Source: Kibdelosporangium aridum (GTDB taxonomy: Bacteria; Actinomycetota; Actinomycetes; Mycobacteriales; Pseudonocardiaceae). Taken from it: DNA of 64,000 nt. Made by a program: the position numbers and the translations under genes. Position 1 is the first letter of the stretch; each line of letters starts with the position of its first letter. Location of the stretch: NCBI RefSeq assembly GCF_900176515.1, contig NZ_FWXV01000004.1:661341-725340 (forward strand), written 5' to 3'. Positions 41,011 through 50,469 of the stretch are shown in pieces. The notes beneath the pieces were generated by a model. That model saw only the letters and a program-made list of their open reading frames with translations, searched no databases and was not told the origin of the DNA.

Positions 41011-42729
41011 TCAGCGGCCTTCGCGCCAGCCGTTGGTGATCGGCAGGCGGCGGTCGCGGCCGAAGCCCTTCACGCTGATCTTCGTGCCCGGCGGGTACTG
41101 GCGGCGCTTGTACTCCGCTAGGTCGACCATGCGCAGGACCTTGTCGATCACTTCGGCTGCGAAGCCTTGGTTCAGCAGGTCCGAGTAGCCTTTGTCGCCT
41201 TCGACGTAGTCGTCCAGGATGTCGTCGAGTAGCTCGTAGTCGGGCAACGAGTCGGTGTCGAGTTGGCCGGGGCGCAGTTCTGCCGACGGTGGTTTGATGA
41301 TCGAGTTCTCCGGGATCGGCGGGACTTCGCCGAGCTTTTCGGCTTCGGCGTTGCGCCACCGGGCCAACTGCCACACCAGGGTCTTGGGGACGTCCTTGAT
41401 CGGCGCGAAGCCGCCGACCGCGTCGCCGTAGATCGTCGAGTAGCCGACTGCGAGCTCGGTCTTGTTCCCGGTGGCCAGGACCAGGTGACCGTGCTGGTTG
41501 GACAGGCCCATCAGGGTCACGCCACGGCACCGCGCCTGCACGTTCTCCTCGGCCAGTCCGGTCAGGCCCAGTTGCTGGACGAAAACTTCGACCATTTTGC
41601 CGATCGGCTGCACCGAGTAGTGCGCGCCGATCCGGCGGGCCAGGTCGGCGGCGTCGTCTTTGGAGTGTTCGGACGAGTAGGCCGACGGCATCGAGACGCC
41701 GTAGACCGACGCGCCGCCCAAAGCGTCCGCGGCCAATGCGGCGACGACGGCGGAGTCGATGCCGCCGGACATGCCGAAGGTGACCGAGCGGAAGCCGTTC
41801 TTGTGCACGTAGTCGCGCAGGCCGGTGACCAGGGCGAACCACACCTCGGCCTCTTCCGGCAGTGGCTCGGCGACCGGGGGCAGCGGCAACGGCTCATACG
41901 CGGGCACGGGGTCGCCGGAAAGGGCGACACGGCGGACTGTGAACTCGCCGATTTGGCCTTCGGTGCGCGCAGAGCCGCCAGGGAACGACATGTCCAAGAC
42001 GGTGAGGTGCTCAACGAACTGGGGCGCACGGGTCAACACCTGGCCGTCGGGCGACACCACGATTGAGTCGCCGTCGAAGACGAGCTCGTCCTGGCCGCCG
42101 ATGAGGTTCAAGTACACCAGTGGCGCGCCCGCCTCGGCTGCGCGCCGCGCGACGAGCGGAAGGCGCTGGTCGTCCTTGTTCTTCTCATACGGCGAGGCGT
42201 TGGGGGAGACCACGAGGTCGACGCCGGCCTGGCCGAGTGCGGTGATCGGGCCGCCGTCCTGCCAGAGGTCCTCGCAGATGACCATGCCTATCTCGACGCC
42301 GTGCAGCTGGATGATGTCCAGGGTCTGCCCGGGCTTGTAGTACCTGCGTTCGTCGAACACGCCGTAGTTGGGCAGGTGGTGCTTGAACTGGGTAGCGACG
42401 ACCTTGCCCTCGTAGAGCACGGCGGCGGCGTTGCGGGGGCCGACATCATCCGCGTCGAGATAGCCGACATAGACCGCCAGGGAGCCGCAGCCACCGTCGG
42501 CAAGGCGCTCGGCGAGTTCGGTCAGCGTCCGCTTCGAGGCAGCGGTGAAGGACTCACGCAGGGCGAGGTCCTCGACGGGATAGCCGGTCAGTGCCATCTC
42601 GGGGAACACCACGAGATGCGCGCCCCGCTCGGCGGCCTTGCGTGTCCACTCGACGATCAGGTCCGCGTTCCCGGCCAGGTCACCGACCCGGGTGTTGACC
42701 TGAGCGGCAGCGATGCGCAGTTGAGGCAT
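41011..42729 (-). CDS. nadE: Glutamine-dependent NAD+ synthetase
   Basis: A 572-residue enzyme making NAD+ from nicotinic acid adenine dinucleotide. Residues 1-270 are the nitrilase-type glutaminase with Glu in VVFPEMALTGYP, Lys in QFKHHLPNYGVFDERRYY and Cys in MVICEDLWQ. Residues 300-572 are the synthetase with the P-loop TFGMSGGIDSAVVAALAAD, SSEHSKDDA and LATGNKTELAVGYSTIYGD. The ATG at 42729 gives the family start MPQLRIAAAQ; in-frame codons extend further upstream but do not fit. The 3' end abuts repeat copy 3. Confidence 0.96.
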   Translation of the reverse strand: MPQLRIAAAQVNTRVGDLAGNADLIVEWTRKAAERGAHLVVFPEMALTGYPVEDLALRESFTAASKRTLTELAERLADGGCGSLAVYVGYLDADDVGPRNAAAVLYEGKVVATQFKHHLPNYGVFDERRYYKPGQTLDIIQLHGVEIGMVICEDLWQDGGPITALGQAGVDLVVSPNASPYEKNKDDQRLPLVARRAAEAGAPLVYLNLIGGQDELVFDGDSIVVSPDGQVLTRAPQFVEHLTVLDMSFPGGSARTEGQIGEFTVRRVALSGDPVPAYEPLPLPPVAEPLPEEAEVWFALVTGLRDYVHKNGFRSVTFGMSGGIDSAVVAALAADALGGASVYGVSMPSAYSSEHSKDDAADLARRIGAHYSVQPIGKMVEVFVQQLGLTGLAEENVQARCRGVTLMGLSNQHGHLVLATGNKTELAVGYSTIYGDAVGGFAPIKDVPKTLVWQLARWRNAEAEKLGEVPPIPENSIIKPPSAELRPGQLDTDSLPDYELLDDILDDYVEGDKGYSDLLNQGFAAEVIDKVLRMVDLAEYKRRQYPPGTKISVKGFGRDRRLPITNGWREGR

Positions 42730-42904
42730 GTGGTTATCCTCCCGCATGTTTTCGCCTCTGAGGCGGAAATGTGGCGCACGGATCATCGCAGATCCAGCCA
42801 TGCTGCCACGGGCTAGAGCCACTTGCGAGTGTCACTCTTATGGGGTTACCAGGGGGAACGGGAGTTAACGTTCCAGTTGGGACTGGTGCGGGATGGTGCC
42901 GGGG

Positions 42905-43380
42905 GCCGTGGTCACCGGGGCGCGCTTTGTGGTTGGGTCGGCGTGCTTGGGTTGCTTTCGGCGCGCTCTTGGCTCGCTGCGGCGCGCGCTGTGCCTACTT
43001 CGGCGCGCTCTGTTGTTGGGTCGGCGCGCCCCTGTGAGAGGTCGGCGCGATTTGGTGTGGAGCCTCTGCGCCGCAAAGGACAGGGAAAGCGGGCAGGACC
43101 TGCGGCCCTGCCCCGCCGACAAGCTTATTTGCGGCGCCACTCCACACAAAATCGCGCCGACTACCACTTTTGGCGCGCCTTTTTGTGCTCGGGGCGCGCC
43201 TTCGCTGTGAGTTGGGGCGCGCCTACGTTCTCGCTTGGGGCGCGCCTCCACTGTTCTTCGGGCGCGCCTTCACTGTGGCTTGGGGCGCGCCTCCACTTCG
43301 GCTCTGGGCGCGGCTTCGCTCTTTGTTCGGGCGTGCCTTCGCTATTGGCTCGGGTGCGCCTTCGCTGCTCCCGCCCAGAT
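42905..43380. repeat. GGCGCGCC repeat island
   Basis: Left half (about 42905-43041): around seven units starting TCGGCGCGC and 20-22 bp apart. Right half (about 43167-43380): around nine units of 22-24 bp reading roughly GGGGCGCGCCTCCACTGTGCTT. The 8-bp palindrome GGCGCGCC occurs exactly seven times. Units differ in length, so this is not a CRISPR or coding repeat. Confidence 0.8.
43042..43160. other. Long imperfect hairpin inside the repeat island
   Basis: Arms 43042-43077 and 43128-43160 are complementary over about 33 bp: TCGGCGCGATTTgGTGTGGAG and GCGCCGCAAA blocks pair with their complements, with one mismatch and a small bulge. The 50-nt middle contains a second stem, GCGGGCAGG against CCTGCCCCGC (43089-43116). 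It could be a structured RNA or a palindromic mobile element. Confidence 0.7.
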
Positions 43381-43500
43381 CTTTCTGTCAGACCCTCTCG
43401 GTACTTTGGGTCATCGGGGGGTGCTCATGTCGGGCACGGGTTTCTGTCGGTGGGGTGCCGTAGGCTCGTTGGGCAATCTCTGTGCCTGTGCCCAAAGCAA

Positions 43501-43529
43501 TGGCCCCCTGCGACGTGCGCAAGGGGCCA
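43501..43529 (-). terminator. secA2 terminator hairpin
   Basis: On the minus strand TGGCCCCTTGCGC pairs with GCAGGGGGCCA around an ACGTC loop, 13 bases after the secA2 stop codon. It is a GC-rich stem followed by TTGCTTT on the minus strand, so a conventional intrinsic terminator. Confidence 0.75.
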
Positions 43530-43541
43530 TCAGCTGCTCTG

Positions 43542-45887
43542 TCAGCGCTCTGCCTTGACCTTCTTCACGTGTGCGCGGACCTTCTTCAACGCCTGCTCGG
43601 CGTCCGAGTCCCACGGGTTGTCGTAGACCATGTACGTCCACGTCGAAGTTGGGCGCTTGAGACCCGCTTCTTCCAATTCGGCCCCGTTGGAGCCGATCTT
43701 CACGCTGTCGAACGAGGCGATCGCCGTCTCGTGTGCTTCGGGCACGATCTGGTTGAACGCGGGCACCACGGCACGGTGGAACTCGTCGATCGGTGTCTCC
43801 TTGGCCAACGCTCGCAGGTGCACGGTCTCGCGCACATCTGCGGTGTAGCCGAGGTGGTCGACCCAGCGGCGGTCCAGGTGGTACAGCAGGATCTGCCGTG
43901 CCGCTTCGGCTACGAGGTCCTCGCCGAATTCCTCGACCAGTTCGGCGTGCCGTTCTGGCGCGTGCTTCTCGAACAGCTTGTCCGCGACGTCGCTGTGCAG
44001 GATTTTGTCGCGGTGTTCCATGATGATGTCGCGCTGCTGCTCGATCAGCCTGGTGTAGCGCCAGGTGTTGCGGTGGATCTCCAGCTCTACGCCCTCGGCC
44101 ACCCGCTGTGCGTGTGCCACGAAGGCCCTCGCTGTTTTGTCCTTGATCAGGCCGTCTTCGCCGGGGGGTTCTTTCAGCACGTGCAGTTGGACCTCGGGGG
44201 CGTACTGCGCGAGTTGCTCGTCCTCCATGCTGGAGAAGAACACCGAGCCGCCTGGGTCGCCTTGTCGTCCTGCGCGGCCGCGGAGTTGGTCATCCAGACG
44301 CGATGACGGGTAGTGGCCGGTGCCTATGACGTACAGGCCGCCCAGTTCGGCCACCTTGTCGTGGTCGGCTTCGTCGTGTCCGCCGAGGCGGATGTCGGTA
44401 CCGCGGCCTGCCATCTGGGTGGACACCGTGATGGCGTTGTACGCGCCTGCTTCCGCCACAATCGCGGCTTCTTCCGCGTCGTTCTTGGCGTTCAGGACAA
44501 CGCAGGAGAGGTCGTTCTCCGACAGCCGCTTGGCGATGCGCTCCGACTCGGCCACGTCCAACGTGCCGACCAGGATCGGCCGTCCGGTCTCGTGGGTCTT
44601 GACGATCTCTTCGATCAGGGCGTCTTCCTTGGCTTCTTCGGTGGTGAAGAGCCTGGTCAGCTCGTCCTCGCGAACGCATGGCTTGTTCGGGGCGATGACC
44701 GCGACCTCGAGCTTGTAGAACTCACGCAGCTGCTCGGCCACTGCCACCGCGGTGCCCGTCATGCCCGCGACCTTGGGGTAGCGGGCGATCAGGGCCTGCA
44801 CGGTGATCGAGTCGAGGACTTCGCCGCTCTCGGTCGCCGCGACCGCTTCCTTCGCCTCGACCGCTGCCTGCAGGCCGTCTGGCCAGCGCTGCAGCGCCGC
44901 GATGCGGCCGCGGGAGGTGTTGATCAGCTGGACCTTGTTGTCCCGCACGATGTAGTCGACGTCGCGTTCCAGCAGCGCGTGCGCGTGCAGTGCGACGTTC
45001 ACCGCGGCAAGGTATGGGCTGTCCTCGGCGTACAGATCTACGCCGCCGAGCGCCTTCTCCACGGCCTTCGCGCCGGACGGTGTCAGCCACGCGTTGCGGC
45101 CGTCCTCGTCTTCTTCGTAGTGCACGCCTGCGCGCAACCGGCGCACGATCTCGGCCATGTCGGCGTCGCGTTCGACGCCTTCGGCCGTGCCCGCCATGAC
45201 CAGGGGGACCTTGGCCTCGTCCACCAGCACCGAGTCGGCTTCGTCGACCAGGGCGACGGCGGCCGGGTTGGGTACCTGGACCTGGTCTTCCGCCGTGGTG
45301 ACGAGCCGGTCGCGCAGCAGGTCGAAGCCGATCTCGCTGACCGAGCCGTAGCAGACCTCGGACTCGTAGGCCGCGCGCCGGTGCTCGGTGGACACCTTCT
45401 CGCCGACGTAGCCGACCGAGACGCCGAGCAGTTCATACACCGGCCGCATCCACTCCGCGTCTCGTTTCGCGAGGTAGTCGTTGACCGAGATGACGTGCAC
45501 GCGCTTGCCGCGGACAGCGAACCCGGCGGCGGTCAGCGCGCCGGCGAGCGTCTTGCCTTCACCGGTGGCCATCTGTACGACGTGGCCGGAGAGCATGCCC
45601 ATGACACCGAGGAGTTGCACGTCGTACGGGCGCTCGTCCAGCGCCCGCTTGGCCGCCTCACGGGCCAGCGCGCAGTACTCGACAAGCTCGTCATCAGCGA
45701 GTTCCCGTTCCGAACCACGCAGCTTGCCGACCTTCTCGGTCAGCTCCTCGTCGCTGAGCTTCGCGATCGACTCCTCGCGGTCAGCGATTTTGGGCAGCAG
45801 CGCTTCGTACTTGGTCAGCTCGACCGACGCAGGCCGTTCCAGGAGCCGGCGCAGCCGGCCCTTGACCTTGGCGAGCATCGTGGCCAC
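43542..45887 (-). CDS. secA2: Accessory Sec ATPase SecA2
   Basis: A 781-residue SecA paralogue. Motor motifs: GHVVQMATGEGKTLAGALTA (Walker A), VALVDEADSVLVDEA (Walker B), TQMAGRGTDIRLGG and LDDQLRGRAGRQGDPGGSVFF. The substrate-binding and scaffold regions are shortened and the C-terminal zinc/SecB-binding tail of SecA1 is missing, which marks it as SecA2. It exports a small subset of proteins in actinobacteria. GTG at 45887 has a GGAGGT site five bases upstream. Divergent from the first Hip1-like gene. Confidence 0.94.
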   Translation of the reverse strand: MATMLAKVKGRLRRLLERPASVELTKYEALLPKIADREESIAKLSDEELTEKVGKLRGSERELADDELVEYCALAREAAKRALDERPYDVQLLGVMGMLSGHVVQMATGEGKTLAGALTAAGFAVRGKRVHVISVNDYLAKRDAEWMRPVYELLGVSVGYVGEKVSTEHRRAAYESEVCYGSVSEIGFDLLRDRLVTTAEDQVQVPNPAAVALVDEADSVLVDEAKVPLVMAGTAEGVERDADMAEIVRRLRAGVHYEEDEDGRNAWLTPSGAKAVEKALGGVDLYAEDSPYLAAVNVALHAHALLERDVDYIVRDNKVQLINTSRGRIAALQRWPDGLQAAVEAKEAVAATESGEVLDSITVQALIARYPKVAGMTGTAVAVAEQLREFYKLEVAVIAPNKPCVREDELTRLFTTEEAKEDALIEEIVKTHETGRPILVGTLDVAESERIAKRLSENDLSCVVLNAKNDAEEAAIVAEAGAYNAITVSTQMAGRGTDIRLGGHDEADHDKVAELGGLYVIGTGHYPSSRLDDQLRGRAGRQGDPGGSVFFSSMEDEQLAQYAPEVQLHVLKEPPGEDGLIKDKTARAFVAHAQRVAEGVELEIHRNTWRYTRLIEQQRDIIMEHRDKILHSDVADKLFEKHAPERHAELVEEFGEDLVAEAARQILLYHLDRRWVDHLGYTADVRETVHLRALAKETPIDEFHRAVVPAFNQIVPEAHETAIASFDSVKIGSNGAELEEAGLKRPTSTWTYMVYDNPWDSDAEQALKKVRAHVKKVKAER

Positions 45888-45988
45888 CAGGCACCTCCAG
45901 CATCACAGGGCACGTACAGCCTTAACGCGACGGTGTTCATGATGAGTTCCGCCCGGCCCAGCATTCGCCCCAATGGCACTATCGAGGC

Positions 45989-47587
45989 GTGACACTGAGT
46001 GGCCGTACGTGGCGATTCTCCCTCGTATTCATGCTGGTCGCATCGCTAGCGGCCTGCACGTCGTCCACCGGAGCGCCCGTCGTTCCGTCCTCCACGGAAA
46101 AACGGGGGCCGACGGGGACGGTACCCGCAGGATTGGAGCGGTTCTACGGCCAGTCGCTCACTTGGGGTGATTGTGTCCCATTTGCCCGAACTGATGACGA
46201 TGGGAACACCTTCAAGAACCCCGACGCGCGCTGCGCGCGGCTGACCGTTCCGATGGACTACGCCAACCCGGGCGGCGCCACGGCCACGTTGGCGCTGTTG
46301 CGGATGCCCGCGACCGACCAGGGCAGGCGGATCGGCTCGCTCGTGATCAACCCGGGCGGTCCCGGCGCGTCCGGACTGGGCACGGCGGTCCGCAGTGCAA
46401 CCCAAGCCAAGGGCTCTGAGCTGGGCAAACGCTTTGACTTCGTCGGGTTCGACCCGCGCGGGGTCGGGGCGAGCGAGCCCACGATCCGGTGCCTGACCGA
46501 CCAGGAACGGGACGCCGAACGCGCGGAGGACGACGAGCTGGACGCCTCACCGCAGGGTGTTGCCAAGGTCGAGGCCGAGCAGAAGGACTTCGGGGACAAG
46601 TGCGTGCAGCGCACCGCTGAGGGTGCCGCGTTGCTGGCGAGCATGGGGACGCGTGACGTCGTCAAGGACATGGACGTGCTGCGGTCGGTGTTGGGTGACG
46701 AGAAGTTGACATACCTAGGCTACTCGTATGGCACGCGGCTCGGCACAACCTATGCCGAGACCTTCCCGAAGAACGTGCGCGCGATGGTGCTCGACGGCGC
46801 ACTCGACCCGGAGCAGGACGTGGTCGAGGAGCTCGTCGCGCAGGGCGAGGGCTTCCAACAGGCGTTCGACGCGTTCACGCAGTGGTGTTTGCGGCGTCAG
46901 GACTGCGCGCTCGGGCAGGACCCGGCGCAGGTGCTGCAGAACTACTGGAACCTGGTCCGGCCGCTGATCGAACGTCCGATGGATCTCGGCGAGGGCGGCC
47001 GCAGGCTTTCCTATTCCGACGCCACCACGGCGGTCATTCAGGCGCTGTACGCCGAAGAGCTGTGGGAGACGTTGAACAAAGGCCTCGCCGACTTGCAACG
47101 GCAACGCCCGCGGATTTTGATGCTGCTGGCCGACTCCTATTTCCAACGGGACAAGAGCGGTCGTTACTCCACGACCCAGGACGCGTTCACGGCCATCCGG
47201 TGCATCGACGACGCACGCGTCACCGACCACGCGTTGGTGCTCGAAGCGCAGAAGCGCTACAAGCAGGCGGCGCCGTTCCTCGACGACGGCCTCCCGGCCA
47301 GCCCGGCGCTGGACGCGTGCGCTTTCTGGCCCGTTCCCAACACTTCCGAGCCGCACCTGCCCAATGTCCAAGGCCTGCCGCCGATCCTGGTGGTCTCGAC
47401 CACCGGTGACCCGGCGACGCCGTACCAGGCTGGCGTGAACCTGGCGAAGGCGCTCGGTGGTGCGTTGCTGACCTATGAGGCCACTCAGCACACCGCGTTC
47501 CTGCAGGGAAACAGCTGCGTTGACAACGCTGGTAGTGCCTACCTGGTCGACTTGACCGTGCCGCCGCAGGGAATCAGGTGTGCGTAA
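45989..47587 (+). CDS. Lipoprotein peptidase, S33/TAP family (Hip1/CaeA-like), copy 1
   Basis: A 532-residue lipoprotein: signal peptide with lipobox LVASLAACTSS, then an alpha/beta-hydrolase with SLVINPGGPGASGLG, FVGFDPRGVGASEP, nucleophile elbow YLGYSYGTRLGTTYAE and a C-terminal TAP-type domain with ACAFWPVP, ILVVSTTGDPATPY (Asp) and ATQHTAFLQ (His). Homologues are Hip1/CaeA and the Streptomyces Slp/tripeptidyl aminopeptidases. It acts on peptides or proteins at the cell surface. Its end overlaps the next copy by 8 bases. Confidence 0.92.
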   Translation: MTLSGRTWRFSLVFMLVASLAACTSSTGAPVVPSSTEKRGPTGTVPAGLERFYGQSLTWGDCVPFARTDDDGNTFKNPDARCARLTVPMDYANPGGATATLALLRMPATDQGRRIGSLVINPGGPGASGLGTAVRSATQAKGSELGKRFDFVGFDPRGVGASEPTIRCLTDQERDAERAEDDELDASPQGVAKVEAEQKDFGDKCVQRTAEGAALLASMGTRDVVKDMDVLRSVLGDEKLTYLGYSYGTRLGTTYAETFPKNVRAMVLDGALDPEQDVVEELVAQGEGFQQAFDAFTQWCLRRQDCALGQDPAQVLQNYWNLVRPLIERPMDLGEGGRRLSYSDATTAVIQALYAEELWETLNKGLADLQRQRPRILMLLADSYFQRDKSGRYSTTQDAFTAIRCIDDARVTDHALVLEAQKRYKQAAPFLDDGLPASPALDACAFWPVPNTSEPHLPNVQGLPPILVVSTTGDPATPYQAGVNLAKALGGALLTYEATQHTAFLQGNSCVDNAGSAYLVDLTVPPQGIRCA

Positions 47588-49199
47588 CAAAATGCCGTTA
47601 TCTGACGATCTTGGGAACGTGCGCCGTGCCAGGGGAATCGGAGCGCTGGGGGTAACCGTACTTCTCGCGTTGACCGCTTGTTCCTCAGCTGTGCCCGGAA
47701 CGCCCATCGCGGCAAGGGCGACCGGCCCGATCGGCCCGGTTCCGCCCGGACTGGACCGGTTCTACGCGCAACCGCTGTCCTGGGAGGCTTGTGAGGACTA
47801 CGCCACAGACTTCATCAGCGAGTCGTTGTACGACGATGAGGACCTGCGGTGCGCGAAGCTGCGCGTCCCACTCGACTACGCGAAACCGGATGGCCGTGAC
47901 ATCACCATCGGCTTGCTGCGCAAGGAAGCGAGCAGCACGGCGGACCGGCTCGGTGCGCTGGTGATCAATCCAGGCGGTCCAGGCCAGTCCGGGATGGTCG
48001 CCGCCGCGGCCGTGGCCGGCAATAGCTGGGATCATCCGCTGTCTTCCCGGTTCGACCTGGTCGGCTTCGATCCGCGCGGCATCGGGGCGAGTGAACCGGC
48101 CGTGCAGTGCTTGTCCGACGCGGAGAAAGACGCCGAACGGCTGGAAGCGCCGGTCCCTGGAAACGGCCCGGAAGCCGTTGCCGCAGTGGAGAAGGAGAGC
48201 AAGGAGTACGCCGACAAGTGCGTCGCCAACACCGGTGCCGACGTGCTCGCGAACATCGGCACGCGCGACGTCGCCAAGGACATGGACGTGCTGCGGTCGG
48301 CGTTGGGTGAACGGAAGCTGAACTATGTCGGCTTCTCGTACGGCACCAGGATCGGCACGGCGTACGCGGAAGCGTTCCCCGGCAACGTCCGCGCGATGGT
48401 GCTCGACGGCGCGGTCGACCCGACCGCCGACCGGGTGGCGAGCGCGATCGGCCAGGCCAACGGGTTCAAGAAGGCGTTCGACGCGTTCGCCGCGGATTGT
48501 GTGAAGGAGCAGACCTGCCCGCTGGGCACGGACGCCGCGCAAGCCGAGGCGAAGCTGGACGCGATGCTCGAGCCGCTGAAGGCCACGCCGCTGACCGTCG
48601 GCGACCGCAAACTGTCCTATTCGGACGCGGTTACCGCGGTGGCGCAGTTCCTGTACAGCGAGGGCGAGTGGACCGGGCTCGCGAAGAGCCTCACCGAGCT
48701 GACCAAGGGCAAGGGCGAATCGCTGCTGCAGTTCGCCGACATCTACCTCGGTCGTGGGCCGGACGGGAAGTACTCCAACATCCACGACGCGTTCACCGCC
48801 GTGCACTGCGTGGACGACCCGCCGGTGAAAGACCGCGCTGTGGTCGAGGAACAAGCGCGCCGGATCCGTGACGGCGTACCGAAAAGCTCGCTGAACGAGG
48901 ACGAGGATTTCGTCGCGGCACTCGACGAGTGCGCGTTCTGGCCGGTGCCCAACACCAGCCAGCCGCACGAGCCGAAAGTGCCTGGTCTGCCCAAGGTTCT
49001 GGTCATCTCATCGACCGGTGACCCGGCCACGCCGTACGAGTCAGGCGTGAAACTGGCGAAGGCGCTCGGCGCGAACCTGCTGACTGTCGAAGCCAACAGC
49101 CACACCGCATTCCTTGGCGACAGCAAATGCGTCAACGATGCGGGTGCGGCATACCTGGTCGATCTCAAACTCCCAGCGGAAGGCATGAAGTGCAGTTGA
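47580..49199 (+). CDS. Lipoprotein peptidase, S33/TAP family (Hip1/CaeA-like), copy 2
   Basis: A 539-residue paralogue of the preceding gene with the same architecture: lipobox LLALTACSSA, ALVINPGGPGQSGM, LVGFDPRGIGASEP, nucleophile elbow YVGFSYGTRIGTAYAE, ECAFWPVPNTSQPHEP, VISSTGDPATPYESG and ANSHTAFLG. Sequence similarity along the whole length indicates an old tandem duplication; M. tuberculosis Rv2223c-Rv2224c shows the same pair. GTG start at 47580, eight bases before the stop of copy 1. The two are co-transcribed. Confidence 0.92.
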   Translation: MRNKMPLSDDLGNVRRARGIGALGVTVLLALTACSSAVPGTPIAARATGPIGPVPPGLDRFYAQPLSWEACEDYATDFISESLYDDEDLRCAKLRVPLDYAKPDGRDITIGLLRKEASSTADRLGALVINPGGPGQSGMVAAAAVAGNSWDHPLSSRFDLVGFDPRGIGASEPAVQCLSDAEKDAERLEAPVPGNGPEAVAAVEKESKEYADKCVANTGADVLANIGTRDVAKDMDVLRSALGERKLNYVGFSYGTRIGTAYAEAFPGNVRAMVLDGAVDPTADRVASAIGQANGFKKAFDAFAADCVKEQTCPLGTDAAQAEAKLDAMLEPLKATPLTVGDRKLSYSDAVTAVAQFLYSEGEWTGLAKSLTELTKGKGESLLQFADIYLGRGPDGKYSNIHDAFTAVHCVDDPPVKDRAVVEEQARRIRDGVPKSSLNEDEDFVAALDECAFWPVPNTSQPHEPKVPGLPKVLVISSTGDPATPYESGVKLAKALGANLLTVEANSHTAFLGDSKCVNDAGAAYLVDLKLPAEGMKCS

Positions 49200-49258
49200 G
49201 TCTTCATCTGAACGCGAAGGCGGTGGTCGGCAGCGCCCGGCCGTGCCATTCTGTGCGC

Positions 49259-50221
49259 ATGACTCGCCCCCGCCGCGCCTTTCTCGGCGTGCTTGCCGCT
49301 GTGCTCATCACGGCCGTGCCCGGCTGTGGCTTGCTGTCCGGTGAGGAACCGGTGACTCCAGGAGTGGAACAGGCCAAGATCAGGCTAGGCGTGCTGCCGA
49401 TCGTCGACGTCGCACCGGTGCACCTCGCGATCAAGAAGGGCTACTTCCGCGACGAGGGCGTCGAGATCGAGCTGCAGACCATCCAGGGCGGGGCCGCGGG
49501 CATCCCCGGCCTTGTCAACGGCGAGCTGGACGTGACCTTCGGCAACTGGGTGTCGTTCCTTTCCGCGCAGGCCAAGGGCGCGGCGGACCTCAAGCTCGTC
49601 GCCGACGGCTACCGCGCCAAGCCGGACATGTTCCTCGTGGTGACCACACCGGACTCGGCCGTGAAGACGCCGGCCGACCTGGTGAACAAGAAGGTCGCGG
49701 TGAACACCCGCGCGAACGTCGCCGAGCTCGCGGTGCGGGCGGCGATGAAGGCCAAGGGCCTTGACGCGAACACGGTGCAGTTCGCCGAAATGCCGTTCCC
49801 GGACATGCAGGCGGCCTTGCAGCGCAAGGACGTTGACGCGGCACTGCTCGTCGAGCCGTTCATCACCCGTGCGATGCAACAGATCGGTGCGGTGCCGGTG
49901 CTGGACACCATCACCGGCGATGCCGTGGACCTGCCCATCGGCGGGTACGCGACGAGCACGAAGTTCGCCCAGCAGCGCCCGAAGACCATTGACGCGTTCC
50001 GGCGTGCTCTTGTTAAGGCACAACGGGACGCGGGCGACAAGGCCGAAGTGCAGAGCGTTGTCACGGGGTACGCGAAGGTGGACCCGGCGATCGCCCAAGT
50101 ACTCCGGCTCGGCCTGTACCCGAGCACCATCGACGTCGAGCGCCTGAAAGGTGTTGTGGCGCTGATGAAGGCGAACGGGATGCTCACCGAGGACGTGGAC
50201 CCCGGCAAGATGCTGCTCTAG
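49259..50221 (+). CDS. ABC transporter substrate-binding lipoprotein (NMT1/SsuA-like), orphan
   Basis: About 320 residues: lipoprotein signal ending in the lipobox VPGC (AVLITAVPGCGLLSG), then a type II periplasmic-binding fold of the NMT1/THI5/SsuA class with IRLGVLPIVDVAPVHLAIKKGYFRDEGVEIEL, GIPGLVNGELDVTFGNWVSFL and DAALLVEPFITRAM. Likely ligands are sulfonates, nitrate or thiamine precursors. No permease or ATPase gene is beside it, so partners must be elsewhere. Start at ATG 49259. Confidence 0.9.
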   Translation: MTRPRRAFLGVLAAVLITAVPGCGLLSGEEPVTPGVEQAKIRLGVLPIVDVAPVHLAIKKGYFRDEGVEIELQTIQGGAAGIPGLVNGELDVTFGNWVSFLSAQAKGAADLKLVADGYRAKPDMFLVVTTPDSAVKTPADLVNKKVAVNTRANVAELAVRAAMKAKGLDANTVQFAEMPFPDMQAALQRKDVDAALLVEPFITRAMQQIGAVPVLDTITGDAVDLPIGGYATSTKFAQQRPKTIDAFRRALVKAQRDAGDKAEVQSVVTGYAKVDPAIAQVLRLGLYPSTIDVERLKGVVALMKANGMLTEDVDPGKMLL

Positions 50222-50469
50222 GACGGCAGCTGGAATGGGTTGCGCGGCAACGCTTTCGGCCGCGCAACCTCAGTCCCGGTCGATTCTTGTGTTTGCTGGC
50301 TGAAGAGGTTCTGGTGGGAGGCCTTGCCTTCCGCTCGTGTCGCGGTATCCGCGTCGTCGGCGTTGGCGTGGCTGAAGAGATCCTTCGGTGGGGTAATGGC
50401 GCACATCCTTAATCAGCACCGCGATACTCCACCGATTCTAGCGCTGAGCCTCCCGGCACAGGGCCGCTT

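Larger units (their letters stand above)
42730..43500. other. Long non-coding interval with repeat island
   Basis: No supported gene between nadE and the secA2 terminator. The first 175 bp are plain. From about 42905 to 43380 the sequence consists of imperfect 20-23-bp repeats centred on TCGGCGCGC or GGGGCGCGCC, split by a long hairpin. Open frames here are repeat-derived (Ala/Arg/Leu-rich) and not believable. Confidence 0.75.

Noticed and set aside
43042..43160. Simple intrinsic terminator for nadE or secA2
   Set aside because: It is far longer than a terminator, lies more than 300 bp upstream of the nadE start and nearly 400 bp past the secA2 stop, and secA2 already has its own hairpin at 43501.
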